Source of the DNA: Streptomyces sp. NBC_01341
GTDB lineage: Bacteria > Actinomycetota > Actinomycetes > Streptomycetales > Streptomycetaceae
Length of the DNA stretch: 64,000 nucleotides
NCBI RefSeq assembly: GCF_035946055.1
Contig: NZ_CP108364.1
Span: 6,572,001 to 6,636,000 of the forward strand
Reading direction: 5' to 3'
The translations under genes were made by a program, and so were the position numbers. The stretch's first letter is position 1; each line of letters starts with the position of its first letter. The notes beneath the pieces are model-generated. The model made no database searches, was not told the origin of the DNA, and saw only the letters and a list, made by a program, of their open reading frames with translations. This document shows, one piece after another, positions 24,887-32,773 of the stretch.

Positions 24887-26550
24887 GTCACCACTCCCAC
24901 CCGGACAGCGCCGTCGCGACCGTCATGGTGCTCGACGACAACGACACGAAGCGCTACATCGTGTCCAGCTGGCTGCGCCGTGCCGGGCACACGGTGGTGG
25001 AGGCCGCCGACGGCGCCGAGGGCCTCGCCCAGCTCGCGAGAGCCTCCGACGCCGATCTTCCGGAACTCGCCGTCGTGGACGTGCGGCTTCCGGACATGAG
25101 CGGATTCGAGGTGTGCGAGCAGATCAAGGCGGACCCGCGCACCGCCTCACTGCCCGTCATCCACGTGTCCGCGACGGCGATCGAGGTGAGTGACCGCGCA
25201 CAGGGGCTGCACCGCGGCGCGGACGCGTATCTGACCGAGCCGATCGCTCCGGACGAACTGCTCGCCACCGTCACGGCCGCGTTGCGCTACGCCCGCGCCC
25301 GACGGCGTGCCGAGCGGCTCGCCACGCGTGTCGCCGCGTTGAACAGCAGCACCCTCGCCGTGTACGGAGCGCGGGACGGCGAGGCCTTCACCACCGCCGC
25401 CGCCGCTGGGGCGGCCGCCCTGATGGGCTCACCTGCCGTGGCCGTGTCCCTGAGTCCCGACAACCGCACCCTCCATCTCGCCGCGGCTCCGCGAAGCGGG
25501 TCCGGGCGGGGCGTGGGGCCCGGGAGCCCGGACCAGGCCGCCGTACCCGTCTGGCAGGCGGACCTGCGCGTCCTGGACCTCCTCTGCGAAACGGCTCTCG
25601 GGGACGGCACGGGGACGGACACCGTGCTCCTGTCGGGCGAGCAGTGGAAGGCGCTGATCTCACGGGATCCCTCCGGCCGCGCCGACGTGTTCCCCGGCCG
25701 GGTCGGGCTGATCCTCGCCCGGACGAAGCAGGGACGTCCGCCGGTCGCCCTCGCCGTGGACGCGACGACGCTCGGGGGCGCCGACGACGGCGAGCTCCTG
25801 TCGCAGCTGGCCCAGGCGTGCGCGCTGGGCCTGGAGGCGCTCCGCAGCCAGAGCGAGGAGCACGCCCTCGTGCTCACCCTCCAGCGCACGTTCCTGCCGG
25901 ACCGCCTTCCCGAGGTGCGCGGCGTGGACATGGCCGTACGGTACGAGCCCGCGGCCGACCACACCGAGATCGGCGGCGACTTCTACGAGGCCATCCAGAC
26001 GTCCGACGGCCTGCTGCTCGCCATCGGCGACGTCGCCGGGCACTCCCTCCAGGCCGCCATGATCATGGGCGAGGTGCGCCACGGACTGCGCGCCTACGCC
26101 ATCGAGGGGCACGATCCCCGGACCCTGCTCGACCGCCTGGACGCACTGCTGGTGCGGCTGCGCCCGTCGATCACCGTCACCGTGTGCCTCGTCCTGGTCG
26201 AGCCGGGCGGCCGCCGGATCCACGTCGCCAACGCTGGACACATACCGCCGCTGCTGAGGTGCACCGACGGCTCCACGCGTTACCTGACGGAGCACGGCCC
26301 GCTGCTCGGCCTCCAGTTGCCGCATCCGCCCGCCACGTGCCACGACGTGCCGGAAGGTTCCACACTCCTGCTGCTGACGGACGGACTCATCGAGGTACCC
26401 GGCGAGGACCTCGACGACAGTATGGAAGCCCTGAGCGAGACCCTCCGCGGTGCGCCACAGGCACTCGAGGAGCTGTGCGACGTCCTGCTCGACACCTTCG
26501 GAAAGGGAAAGACCGATGACATCGCGCTGTTGGCGGCCCGGCTCCTCTGA
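24883..26550 (+). CDS. Response regulator with PP2C/SpoIIE phosphatase output
   Basis: This is a 555-aa protein. An N-terminal receiver (about 10-130; VMVLDDNDTKRYIV, phospho-acceptor D66 in VVDVRLPDMSG) is followed by a GAF-like middle and a SpoIIE/PP2C domain (about 330-555; GGDFYEA, AIGDVAGHSLQAA, LTDGLIEVPGEDLDD, KTDDIALLAARL). The usual receiver lysine (YLTKP) is Glu here (DAYLTEPI), so its activation chemistry or dependence on phosphorylation may differ. It is an RsbU-like output: it would dephosphorylate a STAS anti-anti-sigma factor, plausibly the one encoded next. The GTG start overlaps the kinase stop (GTGA), making it the natural partner of that kinase. Confidence 0.9.
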   Translation: MSHHSHPDSAVATVMVLDDNDTKRYIVSSWLRRAGHTVVEAADGAEGLAQLARASDADLPELAVVDVRLPDMSGFEVCEQIKADPRTASLPVIHVSATAIEVSDRAQGLHRGADAYLTEPIAPDELLATVTAALRYARARRRAERLATRVAALNSSTLAVYGARDGEAFTTAAAAGAAALMGSPAVAVSLSPDNRTLHLAAAPRSGSGRGVGPGSPDQAAVPVWQADLRVLDLLCETALGDGTGTDTVLLSGEQWKALISRDPSGRADVFPGRVGLILARTKQGRPPVALAVDATTLGGADDGELLSQLAQACALGLEALRSQSEEHALVLTLQRTFLPDRLPEVRGVDMAVRYEPAADHTEIGGDFYEAIQTSDGLLLAIGDVAGHSLQAAMIMGEVRHGLRAYAIEGHDPRTLLDRLDALLVRLRPSITVTVCLVLVEPGGRRIHVANAGHIPPLLRCTDGSTRYLTEHGPLLGLQLPHPPATCHDVPEGSTLLLLTDGLIEVPGEDLDDSMEALSETLRGAPQALEELCDVLLDTFGKGKTDDIALLAARLL

Positions 26551-26618
26551 CGTCCGGCGCATTCCGGCCGGCGTCCACCGTACCCATGGCATCCGCCCGT
26601 TCTCACGGAGCATCGGCG

Positions 26619-26972
26619 ATGCCTGAGCACGCGCTGGTGCTCACGGTGGATCACGGACATCCCGGTGCCGTCGTCCTGCGGCTCACCGGAGCGCTCGACC
26701 ACCTCACCGCCGACCGCTTCCGACGGGCCGTCGAGGAGATCCCCCCACGTGCGGGGGTGCCCCTGGTCCTCGACATGTCACTGCTCGTGTTCTGCGACTC
26801 GGTGGGCATCACCGAACTGGTCCTCGCCCACCGCAGGGCCCTGGCCGCAGGAACGTCCCTGCGACTCGTCGGGGTGGGCAGGGAACTCGGCCACCTCCTC
26901 GAACTCACCGGCGTCGACCGGGTGCTGACCACGAGGGAAGGGCCGTACGGGGCACCTGGCTCCGGCGGGTGA
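26619..26972 (+). CDS. STAS anti-anti-sigma factor (RsbV/SpoIIAA-type)
   Basis: This is a 117-aa single STAS domain. The phosphorylatable serine is S61 in LVFCDSVGITEL, the exact SpoIIAA/RsbV context. When unphosphorylated such a protein binds an anti-sigma kinase and frees a sigma factor; no sigma factor gene is in the window. ATG 26619 is chosen because ACGGAG lies eight bases upstream. An ATG at 26586 is in frame but lacks a ribosome site. A gap of 68 bp separates it from the receiver-phosphatase gene, so it is likely part of the same transcript and a substrate of that phosphatase. Confidence 0.88.
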   Translation: MPEHALVLTVDHGHPGAVVLRLTGALDHLTADRFRRAVEEIPPRAGVPLVLDMSLLVFCDSVGITELVLAHRRALAAGTSLRLVGVGRELGHLLELTGVDRVLTTREGPYGAPGSGG

Positions 26973-27041
26973 GTGCGGGGCGTCCGAGTGGGGGCCGACG
27001 TGACGGCTGCCGCGTCGGGAGGGGTACGCGCCGCAAGCGCC

Positions 27042-27089
27042 CCGAGGCCCGTCCCTTCCCGCGGGGCGGGTGACGGAGACGGGCCTCGG
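27042..27089. terminator. Long hairpin between convergent genes
   Basis: CCGAGGCCCGTC (27042-27053) pairs perfectly with GACGGGCCTCGG (27078-27089), a 12-bp stem. The 24-base loop itself contains a small CCCGCGGGG hairpin. It lies in the 140-bp gap between the STAS gene (plus) and the MHS transporter (minus), so it probably ends transcription both ways. Confidence 0.75.
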
Positions 27090-27112
27090 ATCCGCCCCCT
27101 CGGGGGCTGGGG

Positions 27113-28501
27113 TCAGACCGTTCGGGCGTCGGCGGGCAGGTCCTCGGCGACGGCGGCCTGCTGGCCGACCCCCGGCTCGATGTCCGCGAGGTCCCTGCTC
27201 CTGGTCTCCTTGGCGCAGACGATCGCCAGCACCGTGATCAGCGCGGCGGCGATGACGTACAGGGAGATCGGGGTCGAGGTGCCGAAGTCGGCGAGCAGCG
27301 CCGTGGCGATGAGCGGGGCAGGGGCCCCTGCCGCGACCGACGAGAACTGGGCGCCGATCGACGCCCCCGAGTAACGCATCCGGGTCGCGAACATCTCCGC
27401 GAAGAACGCCGCCTGGGGCGCGTACATCGCGCCGTGGAAGATCAGACCGACCGTGACGGCGAGCAGCAGACTCCCGAAGCTCCGGCTGTCGATCAGTGCG
27501 AAGAACGGGAACATCCAGAGCGCCACACCGATGGCACCGATCAGGTAGACCGGCCTGCGCCCGATGCGGTCCGACAGCGCTCCCCACAACGGGATCACGG
27601 CGAAGTGCACGGCGGAGGCGACGAGTACGGCGTTGAGTGCCGTCTGCTTGCTCAGGTCCACGGCTGTCGTGGCGTACACGAGGATGAACGCGGTGATCAC
27701 GTAGTAGCTGATGTTCTCGGCCATCCGCGCGCCCATCGCGATGATCACGTCGCGCCAGTGATGCCGCAGCACGGCGACGAGTGGCATCTTCTCCGCGGGC
27801 TCCGCGGCGGCCTTGCGCCGCTCGGCCTGGACCAGGGCCGCCTTGAAGACGGGCGATTCGTCGACGGAGAGGCGGATCCACAGGCCGAGGATCACGAGCA
27901 CCCCCGAGAGCAGGAACGGGATGCGCCAGCCCCAGGACTCGAACGCCGAATCCGACATGAGGGCCGTGAGCGCGGAGAGCACACCGGTGGCGAGCAGCTG
28001 TCCCGCAGGCGCTCCCGTCTGGGGCCACGAGGCCCAGAAGCCCCGCCGCTTCGCGTCGCCGTGCTCCGAGACGAGCAGGACCGCGCCGCCCCACTCGCCG
28101 CCGAGAGCGAAGCCCTGCACGAGGCGCAGGACGGTCAGCAGGACCGGTGCGGCGGATCCGATGGTGGCGTGGGTGGGCAGGAGGCCGATGGCGAAGGTGG
28201 CGCCGCCCATCATCAGCAGGCTCAGGACCAGGAGCTTCTTGCGCCCCAGCCGGTCTCCGTAGTGTCCGAAGACCAGGGCGCCGATCGGGCGCGCGGCGAA
28301 GCCCACCGCGTAGGTGAGGAAGGAGAGCAGGGTGCCGACGAGCGGGTCGGAGCCGGGGAAGAACAGCTTGTTGAAGACCAGCGCGGCGGCCGATCCGTAG
28401 AGGAAGAAGTCGTACCACTCCACCGTCGTCCCGACGAGGCTCGCGGCGACGATGCGGCGGAGGTTGGACGGCGGCGGGGGAGCGGTTGCTGGGGCGGCCA
28501 T
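27113..28501 (-). CDS. MFS transporter, metabolite:H+ symporter (MHS) family
   Basis: This is a 462-aa protein with 12 predicted membrane helices. The opening RRIVAASLVGTTVEWYDFFLYG is the hallmark of the MHS group (citrate, alpha-ketoglutarate, proline/betaine, shikimate carriers). The loop motifs FGHYGDRLGRKK and LSDRIGRRP follow, and GGEWGGAVLLVSEH lies in helix 5. The substrate cannot be read from the sequence. ATG 28501 is preceded by GGAAG eight bases upstream; two GTG codons just before it are alternatives. The gene stands alone. Confidence 0.9.
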   Translation of the reverse strand: MAAPATAPPPPSNLRRIVAASLVGTTVEWYDFFLYGSAAALVFNKLFFPGSDPLVGTLLSFLTYAVGFAARPIGALVFGHYGDRLGRKKLLVLSLLMMGGATFAIGLLPTHATIGSAAPVLLTVLRLVQGFALGGEWGGAVLLVSEHGDAKRRGFWASWPQTGAPAGQLLATGVLSALTALMSDSAFESWGWRIPFLLSGVLVILGLWIRLSVDESPVFKAALVQAERRKAAAEPAEKMPLVAVLRHHWRDVIIAMGARMAENISYYVITAFILVYATTAVDLSKQTALNAVLVASAVHFAVIPLWGALSDRIGRRPVYLIGAIGVALWMFPFFALIDSRSFGSLLLAVTVGLIFHGAMYAPQAAFFAEMFATRMRYSGASIGAQFSSVAAGAPAPLIATALLADFGTSTPISLYVIAAALITVLAIVCAKETRSRDLADIEPGVGQQAAVAEDLPADARTV

Positions 28502-28689
28502 GGACACCACTTCCGGACAGTTGGCGGGGACGTTTCCGTGTCGCCATACCGTAGGAAGGTGCAGGTCAGGGGCGTATGTGGTGGGACACCATAGTTCGGT
28601 CGACCGGTGTGCGGGTGACCGCTACGGCTGCCGGCGGAGCGTGCCGGACGCCACGACGGCCCCGGCGTCGGCCCGTGAGCAGTCCGCTC

Positions 28690-28719
28690 CCCGGTGCGAC
28701 GGCCGCCCGTCGCACCGGG
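28690..28719 (-). terminator. Terminator hairpin downstream of the SSI-type gene
   Basis: CCCGGTGCGACGG (28690-28702) and CCGTCGCACCGGG (28707-28719) form a perfect 13-bp stem with a 4-base loop. It begins 23 bases after the inhibitor gene's stop codon on the minus strand. There is no T run, as is common in Streptomyces. Confidence 0.8.
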
Positions 28720-28741
28720 AAGCGTTCACCGGACGCGCCGG

Positions 28742-29185
28742 TCAGAACGAGAAGACCGAGCCCTCGGCCAGGCTCGCCCGCATCTCGCACTCGTTGCCGA
28801 AGGTGGCGGACCAGGAGACGTTGCGGCCCTGCCACACTCCGGTCGCACTGAGGACGAGGGGGTCCCACTGGCGCGTGCAGTTGCCCTGCGACTGCGGCCT
28901 GGTCAGCTGCGCGAACTCCCCCTCGACGGCGCGCAGCTCCGAACAGGCGGCGCCCGGCGCGGGGTGCGTGCCGCCGGGGCGCGGTGCGCAGCTCAGCGTG
29001 ACCGCCCGCTGGACGGTGACCGACGCGGCGTCCGCCTTGCCGACGGAGAGGACGAGGGCCGACGGGGCGTAGAGGCCGGCGGAGCGGGCGGGGCCGGCCT
29101 CGGCCACGCCCACGGCTGCGGTGCCGCCCATGGCGAGTGTGGAAGCCGTGATGATGACGCCGACCCTGCCGAGATTGTGACGCAT
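28742..29185 (-). CDS. Secreted SSI-family subtilisin/trypsin inhibitor
   Basis: This is a 147-aa precursor with a signal peptide of about 32 residues (GVIITASTLAMGGTAAVGVAEA). The mature part begins near LYAPSALVLSVGKADAAS, the classic SSI start. Four cysteines lie at the two conserved disulfide pairs (LSCAPRP with AACSELRA; GNCTRQW with NECEMRA). The reactive loop reads C-T-R-Q-W-D where SSI has C-P-M-V-Y-D, so P1 is Arg and P1' is Gln: this predicts inhibition of trypsin-like proteases as well as subtilisins. It ends SVFSF, as the family does. GAAGGAG lies seven bases before ATG 29185. Such inhibitors control extracellular proteases during development. Confidence 0.93.
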   Translation of the reverse strand: MRHNLGRVGVIITASTLAMGGTAAVGVAEAGPARSAGLYAPSALVLSVGKADAASVTVQRAVTLSCAPRPGGTHPAPGAACSELRAVEGEFAQLTRPQSQGNCTRQWDPLVLSATGVWQGRNVSWSATFGNECEMRASLAEGSVFSF

Positions 29186-29675
29186 TGGTGAAACTCCTTC
29201 ACTTGGGGGCGTGATTGCGGTCGGGAGTCTTGCGCCTGCGGGCAGTGAGCGCACATCGATCAGTGTTTTCCGGCCCGGTCGGCGTGGGACGAGCCGACCG
29301 AATGGCCGTTCGGCCAGCTCGGACGCGGTGCGCCGACCGGGTGGCGCGTGTCCGACATGTGGACGAGTTGCAGTGGTACAACCCAGAACTACCGCCTGAC
29401 CTGCGGTGATGCTCCCTTGGTTCCCACGCGAGAATCGTGTCTTCGGCCGGAAAGCGGCGCTTCGAGGCCGCCCACCGCTCCCCGAGGTGGGCAGGGTCGT
29501 CGCTCCGGTGTGAGCGTCACAGGCCGCGTGGCAGGCCGGGTGGGCCAGGGGCAGCGCGGAGAGTCGCTCGCCGCGCGGCTCCACCGTCCGGCGCTTACTT
29601 TGGGTGGCGAGCTCGGCACGTTCGGCTTCGGCCTCCACCCACCCGTGCGAGCCCGGACCGAGCCCGGAGGGAACC
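29186..29675. other. Divergent intergenic region of 490 bp
   Basis: It contains the promoters of the SSI-type gene (leftward) and the betaine operon (rightward). No supported gene was found. The stretch around 29370-29400 has two spaced half-sites, GGTACAACC and GAACTACC, in a locally AT-richer setting. This could be a regulator site, but I cannot assign it. Confidence 0.5.
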
Positions 29676-31145
29676 ATGCCTGAGCTGTTCATCGGTGGCC
29701 GATGGAGCGCCGCCGTCGAGGGCGGGACGCGGGAGATCCGCTGCCCGGCCGACGGCGAACTGGTCGCCGCCGTCGACGAGGCGGGACCGCGGGACGCCGT
29801 CGCGGCGGTGGCCGCCGCGCGCGAGGCGTTCGACGGGGGGCCCTGGCCGCGCACACCGGTCGCGGAGCGCGGCCGGCTCCTGCTGCGCGTCGCCGACCTG
29901 CTGGAACGGGACAAGGACGCGTTCGCCAGAGCCGAGACCCTGGACACGGGGAAGCGGCTCGTGGAGAGCGAGTACGACATGGACGACATCGCGAACTGCT
30001 TCCGCTACTTCGGCAACCTCGCTGCCGCCGGCGGCACCGACCGCGTCGTGGACACGGGCGATCCCGGCATCGACAGCCGGGTGGTGCACGAACCGGTGGG
30101 CGTGTGCTCACTGATCACGCCCTGGAACTACCCGCTGCTGCAGACGGCCTGGAAGGTGGCCCCCGCGCTCGCCGCGGGCAACACCTTCGTCCTCAAGCCC
30201 AGCGAACTGACCCCGCACACCGCGATCCTCCTGATGAAGGCGCTCACCGAGGCCGGACTGCCGTCCGGGGCCGCGAACCTCGTGCTCGGATCCGGAGCGG
30301 CCGTGGGGGAGCCCCTGACCTCGGACCCGCGGGTGGACATGGTCTCCTTCACCGGCGGCCTGGCCACCGGACGGCTCATCATGGCGGCCGCCGCGCCCAC
30401 CGTGAAGAAGATCGCCCTGGAGCTGGGCGGCAAGAACCCCAACATCGTCTTCGCCGACGCCGAGTTCGACACCGCGGTCGACTACGCGTTGATGGCCGTC
30501 TTCCTGCACGCCGGTCAGGTCTGCTCGGCCGGTGCCCGGCTCCTCGTGCAGGACGAGCTGCACGACGCCTTCGTCGACGAACTCGTACGCCGCGCCCGCG
30601 ACATCCGGCTCGGCGGACCCTTCGACGAGCAGTCGCGCAGCGGGCCCCTGATCTCGGCCGCCCACCGCGACAAGGTGGAGACCTATGTGGCCGCCGGTCT
30701 CGCGGAGGGCGCCGTGCTGCGCTGCGGAGGCGCCCGCCCGGACGACCCGGCCCTGCAGCGGGGCTTCTACTACCTGCCGACCGTCCTCGACGAGTGCACC
30801 CCGGACATGTCCGTCGTGAGGGACGAGTCCTTCGGCCCCGTCCTCACCGTCGAGCGGTTCAGGGAGGAGGCCGAGGCCGTCGCCCTGGCCAACGACACCG
30901 TCTACGGGCTGGCGGGAGCCGTCTGGACGCAGGACGGCGAGCGCGCCCACCGGGTGGCCGCGGGGCTGCGCGCGGGCACGATCTGGATCAACGACTTCCA
31001 CCCGTACGTGCCGCAGGCCGAATGGGGCGGCATGAAGCAGTCCGGCGTGGGCCGTGAGCTGGGCCCGGCCGGGCTCGCGGAGTACCAGGAGGCCAAGCAC
31101 ATCTGGCGCAACACCGCAGCCCGTCCGCAGAGGTGGTTCGAATGA
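29676..31145 (+). CDS. betB: Betaine-aldehyde dehydrogenase-type aldehyde dehydrogenase
   Basis: This is a 489-aa NAD(P)-dependent aldehyde dehydrogenase. It has the NAD-binding and substrate motifs ITPWNYPLLQTAWKVAPALAAGN, SFTGGLATGR, the general base in LELGGKNPN and the nucleophile C283 in HAGQVCSAGARL. The YxxPT motif (YYLPTVL) and the ending NDFHPYVPQAEWGGMKQSG are typical of the BADH group. It would oxidise betaine aldehyde to glycine betaine, an osmoprotectant; the pairing with a GMC choline dehydrogenase-like enzyme two genes on supports this. GGAGGGAACC precedes ATG 29676. The stop overlaps the permease start by four bases (ATGA). Confidence 0.88.
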   Translation: MPELFIGGRWSAAVEGGTREIRCPADGELVAAVDEAGPRDAVAAVAAAREAFDGGPWPRTPVAERGRLLLRVADLLERDKDAFARAETLDTGKRLVESEYDMDDIANCFRYFGNLAAAGGTDRVVDTGDPGIDSRVVHEPVGVCSLITPWNYPLLQTAWKVAPALAAGNTFVLKPSELTPHTAILLMKALTEAGLPSGAANLVLGSGAAVGEPLTSDPRVDMVSFTGGLATGRLIMAAAAPTVKKIALELGGKNPNIVFADAEFDTAVDYALMAVFLHAGQVCSAGARLLVQDELHDAFVDELVRRARDIRLGGPFDEQSRSGPLISAAHRDKVETYVAAGLAEGAVLRCGGARPDDPALQRGFYYLPTVLDECTPDMSVVRDESFGPVLTVERFREEAEAVALANDTVYGLAGAVWTQDGERAHRVAAGLRAGTIWINDFHPYVPQAEWGGMKQSGVGRELGPAGLAEYQEAKHIWRNTAARPQRWFE

Positions 31146-32737
31146 GCCCGTCCGGCCCCACGAGCCCCGAGCCGACGGGCATGCCGCCGCCCGGTACCCG
31201 GGCCGACGGTACACACGACGACGACTCACTCGCCGAACTCGGTTACAAGCCCGAACTCAAGCGGACCCTGGGCAACTTCCACACGTTCGCCGCGGGCATC
31301 AGCTACATCTCGATCCTGACCGGCACCTTCCAGCTGTTCTACTTCGGCGTGAGTTTCGGAGGGCCCGCCTACTGGTGGTCCTGGCCCATGGTGTTCGTGG
31401 GACAGCTGATGGTCGCCCTGTGCTTCTGCGAGCTCGCGGCCCGGTATCCCGTGGCCGGCTCGATCTACAACTGGGCCAAGAGCATGGGTGGTCCGCACAT
31501 CGGCTGGCTCGGCGGGTGGATGATGATGACCGCCACCATGGTCTCGCTGTCCGCCGTGGCCCTCGCCTACCAGATCACGCTGCCGCAGATCGACGGCTGG
31601 TTCCAGTTCGTCGGTGACGGCAGCGGCAAGAACGACGCGGCGAAGAACGCGGTGCTCCTGGGCACGGTACTGATCCTGTTCTCCACGCTGATCAACGCGT
31701 TCGGCGTCAAGCTGATGGCGCGGATCAACTCCGCCGGCGTGTTCATCGAGCTGATCGCCGCCGTCGCACTGATCATCTTCCTGGCCGCGCACATCACCCG
31801 CGGCCCCAGCAGCGTCCTGACGGACACGTACGGGCTCGGAGAGGGGCGGACCCTCGGCTACTTCGGCGCGTTCCTCACCGCGTCGCTCGCGTCCGCCTAC
31901 GTGATGTACGGCTTCGACACGGCGTCCTCGCTCGGCGAGGAGTCGCACCACCCGAGCCGGAACGCACCACGTGCGATCCTGCGGGCCCTCATCGCCTCGT
32001 TCCTCATCGGCGGTCTGATTCTGCTTTTCGCGCTGCTCGCCGTCCCCGACCTGGCCGCGAAGGAGCTGTCGACGGGGGGTCTGCAGTACGTCGTCCTGCA
32101 GACGCTCGGCTCGACCATCGGCGAGATCTTCCTCTGGTGCGTCGTCGTCGCGATCACGGTCTGCGTGCTCGCCGTGCAAGCTGCCGGGATCCGGCTGATG
32201 TTCGCGATGGCACGGGACAACAACCTGCCCGCGGGCTCGGTACTGGCCCGGGTCAGTCCCCGCTTCAGGACACCCGTCGTGCCTGCCGTCGTGATCGGCG
32301 TGGTGGGCGTCGTCATCCTGGTGATCAACATCAACCAGCCGCAGATCTTCTCGGTGATCACCAGCATCGCCGTCATCATGATCTACGTGGCCTACCTGCT
32401 GGTCACGGCTCCCATGCTCGTCCGCAGGCTGAAGGGCCACTGGAGCTGCGCGGAGGGCAACTTCACACTGGGGCGGTTCGGGCTGCCGGTCAACCTCCTC
32501 GCCGTGCTGTGGGGAGCGGGGATGGCGCTCAACCTCGCGTGGCCGCGAGCCGAGGTCTACAACGCGACGGGGCCCCAGCACTGGTATCTGCGCTGGGGGG
32601 CGTTCGTCTTCGTCGGCATCGTCGGTCTCGGCGGCTTCGCCTACTACTGGTTCGTCCAGCGGCACAGGACCGGGGTCCTGGAGAGCCACCGGTCCGTGAC
32701 GAACGACCCGGCGGAGTCCGCACCACCGTCCGCCTGA
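31142..32737 (+). CDS. APC-family amino acid/amine permease (probable choline or amine uptake)
   Basis: This is a 531-aa protein with about 12 membrane helices after a hydrophilic 45-residue N-terminus. APC motifs are visible: the opening FHTFAAGISYISILTGTFQ, GQLMVALCFCELAARYPVAGSIYNW in helix 2-3 and TASSLGEESHHPSRNAPRAIL in the central loop. It is flanked by BADH and GMC dehydrogenase genes and coupled to the former, so it probably imports choline or a related amine that the other two oxidise. The substrate is inferred only from this context. Confidence 0.87.
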   Translation: MSPSGPTSPEPTGMPPPGTRADGTHDDDSLAELGYKPELKRTLGNFHTFAAGISYISILTGTFQLFYFGVSFGGPAYWWSWPMVFVGQLMVALCFCELAARYPVAGSIYNWAKSMGGPHIGWLGGWMMMTATMVSLSAVALAYQITLPQIDGWFQFVGDGSGKNDAAKNAVLLGTVLILFSTLINAFGVKLMARINSAGVFIELIAAVALIIFLAAHITRGPSSVLTDTYGLGEGRTLGYFGAFLTASLASAYVMYGFDTASSLGEESHHPSRNAPRAILRALIASFLIGGLILLFALLAVPDLAAKELSTGGLQYVVLQTLGSTIGEIFLWCVVVAITVCVLAVQAAGIRLMFAMARDNNLPAGSVLARVSPRFRTPVVPAVVIGVVGVVILVININQPQIFSVITSIAVIMIYVAYLLVTAPMLVRRLKGHWSCAEGNFTLGRFGLPVNLLAVLWGAGMALNLAWPRAEVYNATGPQHWYLRWGAFVFVGIVGLGGFAYYWFVQRHRTGVLESHRSVTNDPAESAPPSA

Positions 32738-32773
32738 CCGCTGTCCGCGTCCCCCTGATTCCTGGAGAGCCAG

